Assembly (NCBI RefSeq): GCF_900156075.1
Contig: NZ_FTMM01000029.1
Span: 1-35,717 of the forward strand
Reading direction: 5' to 3'
Source of the DNA: Chryseobacterium sp. RU37D
GTDB lineage: Bacteria > Bacteroidota > Bacteroidia > Flavobacteriales > Weeksellaceae
Length of the DNA: 35,717 nt
Position numbers and translations under genes: made by a program. Below the pieces are notes generated by a model that saw only the letters and a program-made list of their open reading frames with translations, did no database searches and was not told where the DNA came from. This document shows positions 6,691-14,753 of the stretch, piece after piece (the stretch's first letter is position 1; every line of letters starts with the position of its first letter).

Positions 6691-8226
6691 ATGAAAAATA
6701 TACTTACCTTATTTGACTTTTCAAAAAAAATAAATTATAAAAATGAACTTCTAGCAGGTTTTACGGTTGCAATGACCATGATTCCGGAGTCTCTTTCCTT
6801 CGCTATTCTGGCGGGGCTTCCACCACTTATGGGTTTATATGCAGCCTTTATTATGGGATTGGTAACTGCGGTTTTCGGAGGGCGCTCAGGAATGGTTTCT
6901 GGTGGTGCAGGTGCAACAATTGTTGTTTTAATTACTTTAATAAAAACTCAGGGTGTAGAATATCTTTTTGCTACTGTGGTTCTTGCAGGAATTTTTCAAT
7001 TATTAGTAGGAGTTTTCAAATTCGGAAAATTTGTGAGATTGATTCCGCAACCTGTAATGTATGGCTTTTTGAACGGTTTGGCTGTTATTATCTTTATGGC
7101 TCAGGTCGAACAGTTTAAATTTACGGATGTTCATGGAGTTGTTGTTTGGATGCAAGGTTCATCCTTGTATACAATGGCCGGTTTAACAGCTTTAACGCTT
7201 GCTATTGTTTATTTTTTTCCAAAAATCACAAATGTTGTTCCGGCTTCATTAATTGCAATTTTAATTGTTTTTGGAATTGTTGTAGGATTTGGGATTAATA
7301 CTAAGACTGTTGCAGATATTGCCGATGTAAGTGGAAAACTTCCAAGGTTTCATATTCCTAAAATTTCTTTTTCTTTAGAAACTTTGCAGATAATTACCCC
7401 CTATGCCCTCGTAATGGCTGGAGTGGGGTTGATAGAATCTCTTTTGACACTTTCAATGGTTGATGAAATTACCAATTCTAAAGGAAATGCCAATAAAGAA
7501 TCAATCGCTCAGGGCTTAGCAAATATTACGAACGGGTTTTTCGGAGGAATGGGAGGCTGTGCTATGGTGGCTCAAACGCTGGTTAATCTTAATTCGGGTT
7601 CCAGAGCAAGGCTTTCAGGAATTATTGCATCTATAACTATTTTAATTATTATTTTAATTGGAGCGCCATTTATTGAAAAAATCCCGATGGCGGCTTTAGT
7701 TGGAGTAATGATGATGGTGGCAATAGGTACTTTTCAGTGGGTTTCGATAAGGATTATCAATAAAATGCCGAAGTCTGACATTTTTGTTGGGGTTACGGTA
7801 GCTCTTATTACGATTGTTCTTCACAACCTTGCATTGGCGGTTTTAGTTGGGGTTATTATTTCTGCGCTGGTTTTTGCTTGGGATAATGCGAAAAGAATCC
7901 GAGCCAGAAAATATATTGATAATGGCATCAAACACTACGAAATTTATGGGCCGCTATTTTTCGGTTCGGTAACGGCTTTCATAGATAAATTTGATCCCGC
8001 GAATGATCCTGAAGAAGTAATCGTTGATTTTAAAGAAAGCCGCATCGTAGATATGAGTGCGATTGATGCAGTAGATAAATTATCAAAGAAATACAGTCAG
8101 CAAAACAAAAAACTACATTTAAAACATTTAAGCGAAGACTGTATCAAAATGTTGAAAAATGCGGAAGCTATGATTCAGGTAAATATCCAGGAGGATCCTA
8201 CTTATAAGGTAATGCCCAAACGTTAA
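6691..8226 (+). CDS. SulP family inorganic anion transporter with STAS domain
   Basis: 511 aa inner-membrane protein. The N-terminal ~400 residues are the SulP transport domain: a string of TM helices with the typical MIPESLSFAILAGLPPLMGLY and GLLNG/GFLNGLAVI-type blocks and VSGGAGATI. The C-terminal ~97 residues (from about 415) are a cytoplasmic STAS domain with the DMSAIDA loop. SulP proteins move sulfate, bicarbonate or other anions, usually by Na+ or H+ symport or by exchange. No carbonic anhydrase or sulfate-assimilation gene is adjacent, so the substrate cannot be told from context. It is flanked by an exact promoter and a downstream hairpin, so it is probably monocistronic. Confidence 0.92.
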   Translation: MKNILTLFDFSKKINYKNELLAGFTVAMTMIPESLSFAILAGLPPLMGLYAAFIMGLVTAVFGGRSGMVSGGAGATIVVLITLIKTQGVEYLFATVVLAGIFQLLVGVFKFGKFVRLIPQPVMYGFLNGLAVIIFMAQVEQFKFTDVHGVVVWMQGSSLYTMAGLTALTLAIVYFFPKITNVVPASLIAILIVFGIVVGFGINTKTVADIADVSGKLPRFHIPKISFSLETLQIITPYALVMAGVGLIESLLTLSMVDEITNSKGNANKESIAQGLANITNGFFGGMGGCAMVAQTLVNLNSGSRARLSGIIASITILIIILIGAPFIEKIPMAALVGVMMMVAIGTFQWVSIRIINKMPKSDIFVGVTVALITIVLHNLALAVLVGVIISALVFAWDNAKRIRARKYIDNGIKHYEIYGPLFFGSVTAFIDKFDPANDPEEVIVDFKESRIVDMSAIDAVDKLSKKYSQQNKKLHLKHLSEDCIKMLKNAEAMIQVNIQEDPTYKVMPKR

Positions 8227-8274
8227 TCAGGTGTATTTACTTACTTGATTTTAGAACAGTAAATAATGAAATTA

Positions 8275-8312
8275 TAAATCCGCCTCATATTATAAAAATT
8301 AAAGCGGATTTA
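8275..8312. terminator. hairpin between convergent genes, probable bidirectional terminator
   Basis: A perfect 9-bp stem, TAAATCCGC (8275-8283) with GCGGATTTA (8304-8312), has a 20-nt AT-rich loop. It lies 48 nt after the SulP stop and 19 nt from the stop of the convergent LamG gene. There is no long T-run, so efficiency is uncertain. Confidence 0.55.
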
Positions 8313-8331
8313 TTATCAAATGAGAAATTAT

Positions 8332-9264
8332 TTATTTTTTTAGGAATTTAAAATTTTTCACACCGTCAATTTCTACAAAATACATTCCCTTAGAAAGATT
8401 AGAAACATTGATCTTTTTATCGCTTGAAATTGCGCCCTCAGAAATTAATCTGCCATTAATATCTGTTATTTTATAGTTTTTAACAGGCTTCATAGGAGTG
8501 TTAATTTGTATAAAATCTGATGCCGGGTTCGGAGCAATGCTTCCTGTGGCTTTTTCAACTTCACTTGTTGAAAGGGTTGTAGTGTACAATTGGTTGACTT
8601 CTGCCGGTGTAAGGGCTCTGTTCCAAATCCCAACGTCATCAATGCTGGCGTTAATATATCCCGCATTATTAATCTCTCTACCGATATAGAAAGGGAGGTT
8701 GGCTTGTGTAGAGCTGGTGTAGGCATTTGTAGCAGTCCCAACTGATGTGCCGTTTTTGTAAAGAGTCATATTTTGGTTGTTATAAACTGCTACATAATGT
8801 TCCCATCCTGAAGTGGAATAGGCAGGGCCGTTTAGCCATGTCCACGATTGTCCTTGCTTGTTGGTTCCGTAAATTGTTTTTGTAGCATCACATTGAAGTA
8901 ACCAAATGAAATTTCCATTGGCAGTTGATCCATTCATCATCGCTACTCCAGAGTTGTTATCTGCTTTTTTCATCCAAAAAGAGACAGAGTGCTCGCCGGT
9001 TTGTGAAAAGGCGTAAGTTAATGAGCTTTTTGTAAGATAGCTATTTATCCCATTAAATGAGTACGCAGAATTAGCCATTCCGTTTCGGTCATTTGTGGGA
9101 GTGGCGTTATTCACTGTAAGGTCATTCCCATTGCTGCTCGAATCATTAGCATTCCCGTTGAATCCCCACCATGCAACTAATCCTGAAGCAGGTACATAAT
9201 TTGGAGTTTGCGCAGAAAAAGATAATGATACTAAAAAAGAAAAAAGTAGAAAATTTTTTTTCAT
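8332..9264 (-). CDS. secreted LamG-domain protein with type IX secretion sorting domain
   Basis: 310 aa. A signal peptide (about 1-18, ...SLSFSAQ) leads to a concanavalin-like LamG domain (about 25-230; ASGLVAWWGFNGNANDSSSNGNDL..., IDDVGIWNRALTPAEV). A T9SS type A C-terminal domain (about 240-310) has APNPASDFI, YKITDINGRLI, NVSNLSKGMYFVEI and a basic end FKFLKK. It should cross the inner membrane by Sec and the outer membrane by the type IX system, then be released or surface-anchored. LamG domains usually bind glycans or proteins; the partner is unknown. No catalytic domain is present. Confidence 0.88.
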   Translation of the reverse strand: MKKNFLLFSFLVSLSFSAQTPNYVPASGLVAWWGFNGNANDSSSNGNDLTVNNATPTNDRNGMANSAYSFNGINSYLTKSSLTYAFSQTGEHSVSFWMKKADNNSGVAMMNGSTANGNFIWLLQCDATKTIYGTNKQGQSWTWLNGPAYSTSGWEHYVAVYNNQNMTLYKNGTSVGTATNAYTSSTQANLPFYIGREINNAGYINASIDDVGIWNRALTPAEVNQLYTTTLSTSEVEKATGSIAPNPASDFIQINTPMKPVKNYKITDINGRLISEGAISSDKKINVSNLSKGMYFVEIDGVKNFKFLKK

Positions 9265-9714
9265 ATGTTATTTTTTTAAGTTGTAGTAAATGTAGATATA
9301 AATTTTTTATAAAGTAATTAAAATATGTTAAAACATTGTGTGTAATATAATTTTATAATTTATTAATTGAGTTATAATTAATAAATAAACTAATATAGTT
9401 AAAATTTGATAATTTTTCAATTAAATGTGATGTATTTAATTATATTTTTCAAAACAAAGAGAATTATTGTTTTTTTATTTTTTTTAATTAAGATATTTCT
9501 AGTGTAGGTCTTTTATGATGTAAAAATTAAACCAAATGTGATTTAAGTGGTCTTATTTGTACACAGATAAAAGAAAATTCTTAAAAAATCATAAAAAATT
9601 CAAGTTTCATTTTAAAAATTATATCTTTGGGAATAATACAATTTTGAACACAAAATGATGATAAAAAATAAGATCTTTTTCAAGAAAGAGCTAAATAAAA
9701 CTTTTAACTTGTAA
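9265..9714 (+). promoter_or_regulatory. intergenic region with the Ter-cluster promoter and a possible leader peptide
   Basis: This gap is AT-rich with no full gene. TATCTTTG (9622-9629) is an exact -7 box for the rightward Ter cluster; a convincing -33 TTG is not obvious. The leader holds a 19-codon ORF (9655-9714: ATG ATG ATA AAA..., ending TTG TAA). Its TAA overlaps ATG CTT TGA (9714-9722), and that TGA overlaps the TTG start of the HAD gene at 9719. The chain of overlaps could be chance, translational coupling, or the trace of a one-base deletion (see findings). Confidence 0.5.
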
Positions 9715-9718
9715 TGCT

Positions 9719-10393
9719 TTGAAAACAGATATTGATATTCAAAACCATAGTCATTTTTCCTTTGACTTATGGCTCACCCTAATCAAATCTCATCCTGAAT
9801 TTAAACAAAAAAGAGTTGAGCTGTTCTCTTCGTTTTTTGATGTAAATAACCCTATTGATGAGGTTGCAAAAGCTGTAAAATATTATGATGATCTTTGTAA
9901 TACCATTAATGAGGTCATTGGCAGAAATGTAGACACTTTTGAGATATATTTATTGATTTTAAATACATTAAAAGTTGATATAAGACAGCTGGATAAAACA
10001 ATTTTAAATGAATTTTATCAGCAAAGCGAAGATCTTTTTCTGGAATATAAGCCACTTGTGATTTTCGAAAATCTACATCACTTTTTTGATGAAATTAAAA
10101 ATCAGGGAAAAACGATTAATATTTTAAGCAATACTGGCTTTATCAAAGGTTCAACGATGAGGAAATTCCTTATCAATGAAAATCTTGACCAATATATTGA
10201 TTTCCATATCTATTCTGATGAATTGAATTGTTCCAAGCCTGATCCGAAAGTATTTCAGGAGGTAAAAAATTTAATAAAAAACCAGAATTTAAGCTTAGAT
10301 CAGATTTTACATATTGGTGACAGCCCGATTGCCGATTACAAAGGCGCAAAAGACTTTGGATTCAATGCATATTTACTTAAACACCAGATATAA
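9719..10393 (+). CDS. HAD-superfamily hydrolase, first gene of the Ter cluster
   Basis: 224 aa starting at TTG; no in-frame ATG exists upstream before a stop, nor near the N-terminus. HAD motifs: motif I FSFDLWLTL (nucleophile Asp16); motif II NILSNTG (Ser137); motif III Lys173 in CSKPDPKVF; motif IV HIGDSPIADYKG (Asp201, Asp206). Motif I has Trp18 where phosphatases carry the second Asp (DxDxT), so plain phosphatase activity is not certain. A cap of about 100 residues lies between motifs I and II. It is followed one base later by the phosphoribosyltransferase-like gene. In Ter systems an HAD enzyme and a PRTase are thought to act together on a nucleotide-like metabolite; that is a prediction from genome context. 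Confidence 0.82.
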   Translation: MKTDIDIQNHSHFSFDLWLTLIKSHPEFKQKRVELFSSFFDVNNPIDEVAKAVKYYDDLCNTINEVIGRNVDTFEIYLLILNTLKVDIRQLDKTILNEFYQQSEDLFLEYKPLVIFENLHHFFDEIKNQGKTINILSNTGFIKGSTMRKFLINENLDQYIDFHIYSDELNCSKPDPKVFQEVKNLIKNQNLSLDQILHIGDSPIADYKGAKDFGFNAYLLKHQI

Positions 10394-10394
10394 T

Positions 10395-11219
10395 ATGAAC
10401 AAAAGATATAGCTTACACCACATTCATTCGGCGGATGAATTCACATTTTCGCCCTCAGAATACAGCTATTTCAAATATGGCGACAGGTCGTATGCAGAAA
10501 AATTTGCGAAAGAGTTATTTGATGGATTTATTGCTGAAAATCAAGAAGTTTTAGATACAGAAAAAGAGATTGTAGTCTTGCCAAGTCCGTACATGGCGAT
10601 CCCTACAGCTTCTAATTTTTTGTGCTTTTATTTTAAAAAACATCTGGATTTTTACTTATTCCGAAAAGGTAAAAAATCAAGCATCTTGTCAAAAATTAAC
10701 AGAAATCATACTTACACGACAGATTATGGAAATCTAAGTTTTGAAGACCGTAAAAATTTGATCGCCAATGATACTTATTATCTTGATAAAGATTTTTTAC
10801 ACGGAAAACTTTGTATTTTTATAGACGATATCAAAATCACAGGAAGCCACGAGTATACAGTGAATAAAATTTTGAAGCAATATAATGTAGAAGGCGAATT
10901 TTTATTCATGTATTATGCAGAATTAATGAATTTTAAAATTGATCCGAAAATTGAAAATTTTTTTAATTATTATGCAGTAAAAAATGTAGAGCACGTCGCA
11001 GAAGTAATGCTGAAGCCGAGTTTCCAGTTTAATACAAGGATTGTAAAATATATTTTAGGCTTAGAATCAAGTAATTTTGAATATCTTTCGTCTAAAATAA
11101 AAAATGTACAGATGGATGAGCTTTTGGAACTTGCCATCAGTAACAATTATCATTTAATAAAAGAATACGAAAATAACATTAATACATTAACACAAACGGA
11201 ATTATATTATGGCTATTAA
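10395..11219 (+). CDS. phosphoribosyltransferase-like protein of the Ter cluster
   Basis: 274 aa from the ATG at 10395, one base after the HAD stop; an upstream in-frame start would overlap the HAD gene heavily. The core motif IFIDDIKITGSHE (141-153) is a PRPP-binding loop of the type-I PRTase fold, where two acidic residues precede an (I/V)xTG. VLPSPYMAIPTASN (61-74) resembles the first strand and loop of that fold. The substrate is unknown. The gene ends inside the TerD gene (11-bp overlap), so translation of the two is probably coupled. Ter-cluster PRTases are predicted to make a nucleoside-like compound; no direct evidence is visible here. Confidence 0.75.
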   Translation: MNKRYSLHHIHSADEFTFSPSEYSYFKYGDRSYAEKFAKELFDGFIAENQEVLDTEKEIVVLPSPYMAIPTASNFLCFYFKKHLDFYLFRKGKKSSILSKINRNHTYTTDYGNLSFEDRKNLIANDTYYLDKDFLHGKLCIFIDDIKITGSHEYTVNKILKQYNVEGEFLFMYYAELMNFKIDPKIENFFNYYAVKNVEHVAEVMLKPSFQFNTRIVKYILGLESSNFEYLSSKIKNVQMDELLELAISNNYHLIKEYENNINTLTQTELYYGY

Positions 11220-11763
11220 CTTACAGAAAGGACAAAGAGAAAATATAAATGCACCTAAATTTACAGTAGGCTTAGGGTGGGACACCAATAGTACTTCTAC
11301 AGGAACGGCTTTTGACTTAGATGCGTCTTTATTTTTATTAGGCGAAAATAAAAAGTTAGTTTCAGATAATCATTTTATTTTTTACAACAACCTTGAATCT
11401 CCGGACAAAGCGGTAATCCACTCCGGGGATAATTTAACCGGTGATGGTGCTGGAGATGATGAGCAGATTAAAATCGACCTTACAAAAATTGATCCTGCAG
11501 TAAAAGAAATCACAGTGGTGGTGACCATTCACGAAGCCGATGAAAGAAGACAGAACTTCGGGCAGGTAAGAAATTCTTTTATCAGAATCTTCAATACAGA
11601 TACCAATGAAGAAATCTTAAAATATGAATTGGACGAAGATTTCTCTATCGAAACAGCGGTAGAATTTGGAAGAATCTACAACAGAAACGGAGAATGGAAA
11701 TTCGAAGCAGTAGGAGCAGGACAAAGAGAAGGTCTTGAAAAATTTGTATCAATCTATCAATAA
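11209..11763 (+). CDS. terD: TerD-family protein
   Basis: 184 aa, single TerD domain. Hallmarks are GLGWDTN (21-27), FDLDASLFLL (35-44) and the calcium-binding HSGDNLTGDGAGDDE (71-85), followed by KEITVVVTIHEADERRQNFGQV and NGEWKFEAVGAGQ. TerD proteins are cytoplasmic or membrane-associated calcium-binding proteins of tellurite and general stress resistance. It overlaps the PRTase gene by 11 bp, and the TelA gene starts 6 bp after its stop, so it is in the core of the operon. It shares the start MAINLQKGQR with the second TerD at 13973. Whether it maps to TerD, TerE or TerZ of enterobacteria is not resolvable by eye. Confidence 0.92.
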   Translation: MAINLQKGQRENINAPKFTVGLGWDTNSTSTGTAFDLDASLFLLGENKKLVSDNHFIFYNNLESPDKAVIHSGDNLTGDGAGDDEQIKIDLTKIDPAVKEITVVVTIHEADERRQNFGQVRNSFIRIFNTDTNEEILKYELDEDFSIETAVEFGRIYNRNGEWKFEAVGAGQREGLEKFVSIYQ

Positions 11764-11769
11764 TCTATT

Positions 11770-12939
11770 ATGGATAATCAGGAAAATCAACCAATAGATC
11801 CTCTTGGATCAATTGAACCTCTTAAAACGTTTGAACCAACTCCGATTCCGCCGGCTCAGCCTGCTCAAAATGCAGCTCCGGCAGTACTTGTAGACAGAGA
11901 CGGAAACGTGAATCTGAACCAGCTTCAGGCAGAAGACCGTCAAAAATATGAAACGATGGCCAATGCTATCGATGAGACGAATCCGGGATCCATTGTAAAT
12001 TTCGGCGCAGATCTTCAAAAGACTCTGGCCAACCAAAGTGACAGTTTCTTAGGAAATGTAAGAAGATCAAATTCTGGTGAAGTAGGAGAATTGATTAATA
12101 ATTTATTAGTTGAATTAAATTATGTTGACGTTGACGAATTAAACAATAAAAGTGCAGTAAAAGGTTTCCTAAGCAGATTGCCGTTTATGAAAAAGGTCAT
12201 GACGCAGGTGGAAAATCTTTTCGCTAAATATGATAAAATTGTTAATAATATTGATCAGATTTCTCATAAGGTAAACGCTGGAATTATAACTTCTTCTAAA
12301 GATAATGCGGTTTTACAGACGATTTTTGACAGCAATATCAATTCCATCAAACAGATTGAAGATCTTGTCATTGCCGGAAATATAAGAATGGAAAAAGCAG
12401 GTCAGGAATTAGCTGAAATGGAAACCAATCCGCAGAACTTTGCTGATTACCAGATTGCTGACAAAAGAGATTTCATCGCAAGATTAGACAGAAGGCTGGC
12501 AGATCTTAAAGTCGTTCGTCTGATCATGATGCAGTCTCTTCCGCAGATCAGGCTGGTGCAGAATAACAACGTTTCTATCGCTGAAAAAGCGCAGACGATT
12601 TTAACAACAACATTACCGGTTTGGAAAAATCAGCTTTCTTTGGCGGTGGCCATGCACAGGCAGCAGCAGAATATTGAAATTCAGCAGAAAGTATCTTCTA
12701 CCACAGAAGAGATTTTAAGGAAAAATGCTGAACGTTTGGGCCAAAACACAAGAAATGTTGCAAAAGCCAACGAACAAACGATTGTTTCTGCTGAAACATT
12801 GAGAGAGACAACCAATATGCTGATCAATACATTAAATGAAGTAAAACAGATCCAGAAACAAGGAGCGGAAAACAGAAGAAAGCTGGATCAGGATCTTCAG
12901 ACATTGGAGCACGAACTTAAAGCAAATATCAGAAGTTAA
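11770..12939 (+). CDS. telA: toxic anion resistance protein (TelA family)
   Basis: 389 aa. A proline-rich N-terminus (PIPPAQPAQNAAP, about 26-38) leads into an all-helical TelA domain with long coiled coils. Typical TelA features are GSIVNFGADLQKTLANQSDSFL (about 76-97), DVDELNNKS, LFAKYDKIVNNIDQI and the C-terminal run TTNMLINTLNEVKQIQKQGAENR. TelA proteins are linked to tellurite and other stress resistance and occur next to TerD genes; their molecular action is not settled. It starts 6 bp after terD and ends 12 bp before the unknown 314-aa gene. Confidence 0.9.
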   Translation: MDNQENQPIDPLGSIEPLKTFEPTPIPPAQPAQNAAPAVLVDRDGNVNLNQLQAEDRQKYETMANAIDETNPGSIVNFGADLQKTLANQSDSFLGNVRRSNSGEVGELINNLLVELNYVDVDELNNKSAVKGFLSRLPFMKKVMTQVENLFAKYDKIVNNIDQISHKVNAGIITSSKDNAVLQTIFDSNINSIKQIEDLVIAGNIRMEKAGQELAEMETNPQNFADYQIADKRDFIARLDRRLADLKVVRLIMMQSLPQIRLVQNNNVSIAEKAQTILTTTLPVWKNQLSLAVAMHRQQQNIEIQQKVSSTTEEILRKNAERLGQNTRNVAKANEQTIVSAETLRETTNMLINTLNEVKQIQKQGAENRRKLDQDLQTLEHELKANIRS

Positions 12940-12951
12940 TACAGGAAAAAG

Positions 12952-13896
12952 GTGAATGATGAAGCTGTAAGCATACTGTCTCAAAGTAAAAGAAGGTTAA
13001 CGAAACTTAAGCTTCTTTCGAATTTTTTTGAAAATGTTGATATAATTTCGATCTATATCAAGACAGATATTATACACAAGCTTTTCGAGGAAAATAAAAC
13101 TTTGGATTATAATAAATTAGAGCTTTTTCACCTGCAGTACACCGACAGCTTAATAGAATTATTGACCAAAATTAAAAAGAAAAAGGAAAATGATCTGTTG
13201 GCTGTTATTAACGAAATTAATATTAATAATCAATATATTGAAGCTTTCGAAGAAAAGAAAGTCGATAGTTTTGAAACGGACAGAAAAATCTACAGTGGTA
13301 TATTTTCCCAGCATTTAAGAAACTTATACAAAGATCTTACGGAGGATAAATTTACCTTGAATTGGAATGATGTTTTGTATTTCCAAAAAAGATATGCAGC
13401 AGAATTTTACAGAACGGAGGCCGATGAAAGCAAATTAAAAGCCCATCCGGTTCCTTCTTACCAGTATCAGGAGTATTCCATCGAAAGAAAATTATTAGGT
13501 AAATTGAATATCCAGCAGTTTAAAGTTCGTTTTGTATGTGGTTTCAGGATTGACAGGAATGAATATGAATTGTTTAAAATTTTCCAATCAAATGAACATT
13601 TTATATTTAATGTTGAGGAAAAAAGATTGTATTTAATTGATGATGAATTATCATATTTAAATACTTCCGAAAATGAATCCAACCAGATTTCAATAATCAA
13701 TCAGCTGAAAAGGAAAAATGAAGAGCTGGAAGAAACCATCCACGAAAGGAAAAGAAAACTACCCGATGATGTGGAACCGGTTTTAAAAGACTATCTTCGA
13801 AATCTTGAAAGCATAGATATTATGAGCAAAATATTTGATGTGAATGAAGAAACAAATATTCTTCGTGCCATGTTGAATTTGAATTTAAATAATTAA
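12952..13896 (+). CDS. uncharacterised coiled-coil protein of the Ter cluster
   Basis: 314 aa starting at GTG (12952) after an AGGAAAAAG ribosome-binding-like sequence. The ATG 4 bp later is out of frame. I recognise no family. It is mostly helical and charged, with no signal peptide or TM segment. A short section with beta character (about 165-230: YSIERKLLGKLNIQQFKVRFVCG..., FIFNVEEKRLYLID) precedes a coiled coil (about 245-275, QLKRKNEELEETIHERKRKL). It lies in the middle of the operon between TelA and the second TerD, so it probably works with them, perhaps as a scaffold or adaptor; that is guesswork from position. It is the least understood member of the cluster. Confidence 0.8.
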   Translation: MNDEAVSILSQSKRRLTKLKLLSNFFENVDIISIYIKTDIIHKLFEENKTLDYNKLELFHLQYTDSLIELLTKIKKKKENDLLAVINEININNQYIEAFEEKKVDSFETDRKIYSGIFSQHLRNLYKDLTEDKFTLNWNDVLYFQKRYAAEFYRTEADESKLKAHPVPSYQYQEYSIERKLLGKLNIQQFKVRFVCGFRIDRNEYELFKIFQSNEHFIFNVEEKRLYLIDDELSYLNTSENESNQISIINQLKRKNEELEETIHERKRKLPDDVEPVLKDYLRNLESIDIMSKIFDVNEETNILRAMLNLNLNN

Positions 13897-13909
13897 TGGC
13901 AAAAAAGTA

Positions 13910-13944
13910 AAAAGGCAAATCGGCCCTTTTGCGATTTAGCAAAA
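13910..13944 (+). promoter_or_regulatory. two overlapping, mutually exclusive hairpins before the second terD
   Basis: AAAAGG (13910-13915) can pair with CCTTTT (13925-13930), and TTTTGC (13927-13932) with GCAAAA (13939-13944). Both use the same TTTT, so only one can form at a time. They sit in the 76-bp gap between the 314-aa gene and terD2. The shape recalls an attenuator or an RNA-processing site, but the stems are short (6 bp) and chance is possible. Confidence 0.3.
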
Positions 13945-13972
13945 ATAATAAACAAAACTAAACATAAAAAAG

Positions 13973-14584
13973 ATGGCTATTAACTTACAAAAAGGTCAAA
14001 GAATCAACCTTAAAAAAGAAAATGGTACAACGCTTTCCCAGGCTTGTGTAGGAATCAACTGGGGGGCAATCGAGAAAAAAGGCTTTTTCGGTGGAATTAC
14101 AAGAGAAGCAGTGGACTTAGACGGAAGCTGTATTTTATATGATGCAAATAAAAACGCTACGGAAGTAATTTACTTCGGTAATTTAAGATCAAAAAATGGT
14201 TCAGTAAGACATAGCGGGGACGATTTAACGGGTGATGTAAACGGGGACGATGGCCTTGACAACGAAGTAATAACGATAGATTTCAGCAATCTGGACGCTA
14301 ATGTAGAGCATGTAGCATTAGTTTTAAACAGCTACAAAGGACAGGACTTCGGGACAATTCCCTTTGCATCCATCAGAATTTATGAAGGAACTCCTACCAA
14401 TGTAAAAGAAGTTTTTGCAAAGTACGACATTGCAAATGACGCTTCATTCAGAGGGCATGTCTCAATGGTAATGGGAGTCTTCTATATGAGAAACGGAGAA
14501 TGGAAATTCAACGCGATCGGTGATCCTACAAAAGACAGAAAACTGCAGGAAACCATCGAAACTGTAAAACAAAAATATTTGTAA
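13973..14584 (+). CDS. TerD-family protein, second copy
   Basis: 203 aa, single TerD domain, slightly longer than usual. Hallmarks are CVGINWG (25-31), VDLDGSCILYD (47-57) and the acidic calcium site HSGDDLTGDVNGDDGLDNE (80-98), then VALVLNSYKGQDFGTIPFASIRIY and MRNGEWKFNAIGDP. An insert around 33-45 (EKKGFFGGITREA) separates the first two motifs. The first ten residues are identical to the other TerD (MAINLQKGQR), showing either common origin or a conserved start. It is in the same direction as the core operon but 76 bp downstream, with hairpins in the gap, so its expression may be partly separate. Confidence 0.9.
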   Translation: MAINLQKGQRINLKKENGTTLSQACVGINWGAIEKKGFFGGITREAVDLDGSCILYDANKNATEVIYFGNLRSKNGSVRHSGDDLTGDVNGDDGLDNEVITIDFSNLDANVEHVALVLNSYKGQDFGTIPFASIRIYEGTPTNVKEVFAKYDIANDASFRGHVSMVMGVFYMRNGEWKFNAIGDPTKDRKLQETIETVKQKYL

Positions 14585-14593
14585 AATCGTATC

Positions 14594-14672
14594 TTCAATA
14601 GGAGCGGGCTTTAGCCCGTTCAACAAAATAGGCTTCAAATTCGGCTTTAGCCAAAACTTATTTACTATTGAA
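14594..14672. repeat. GGGCTTTAGCCC-type intergenic repeat between terD2 and terC
   Basis: The ends TTCAATAG (14594-14601) and CTATTGAA (14665-14672) are perfect inverted repeats. Inside are two hairpins with the same TTTA loop: AGCGGGC TTTA GCCCGTT (14603-14620) and GGC TTTA GCC (14643-14652). A second copy with the same order of parts is at 25410-25491. The structure suits a small non-autonomous mobile element (MITE/REP-like). It lies between terD2 and terC and may interrupt read-through. Confidence 0.75.
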
Positions 14673-14753
14673 ATCATATTTTTCAAAGAATAAAAATCGG
14701 CAATAATTGTATTCATACAGCTATTGCTTTTATCATATATAAACACAAAAAAA

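Noticed and set aside
8498..8741. Two short ORFs within the LamG gene
   Set aside because: Other-frame shadows of a gene with signal peptide, LamG domain and sorting domain.
10314..10394. Upstream start of the PRTase-like gene inside the HAD gene
   Set aside because: The ATG at 10395 follows the HAD stop by one base, the normal spacing of this operon; the extension is HAD sequence in another frame.
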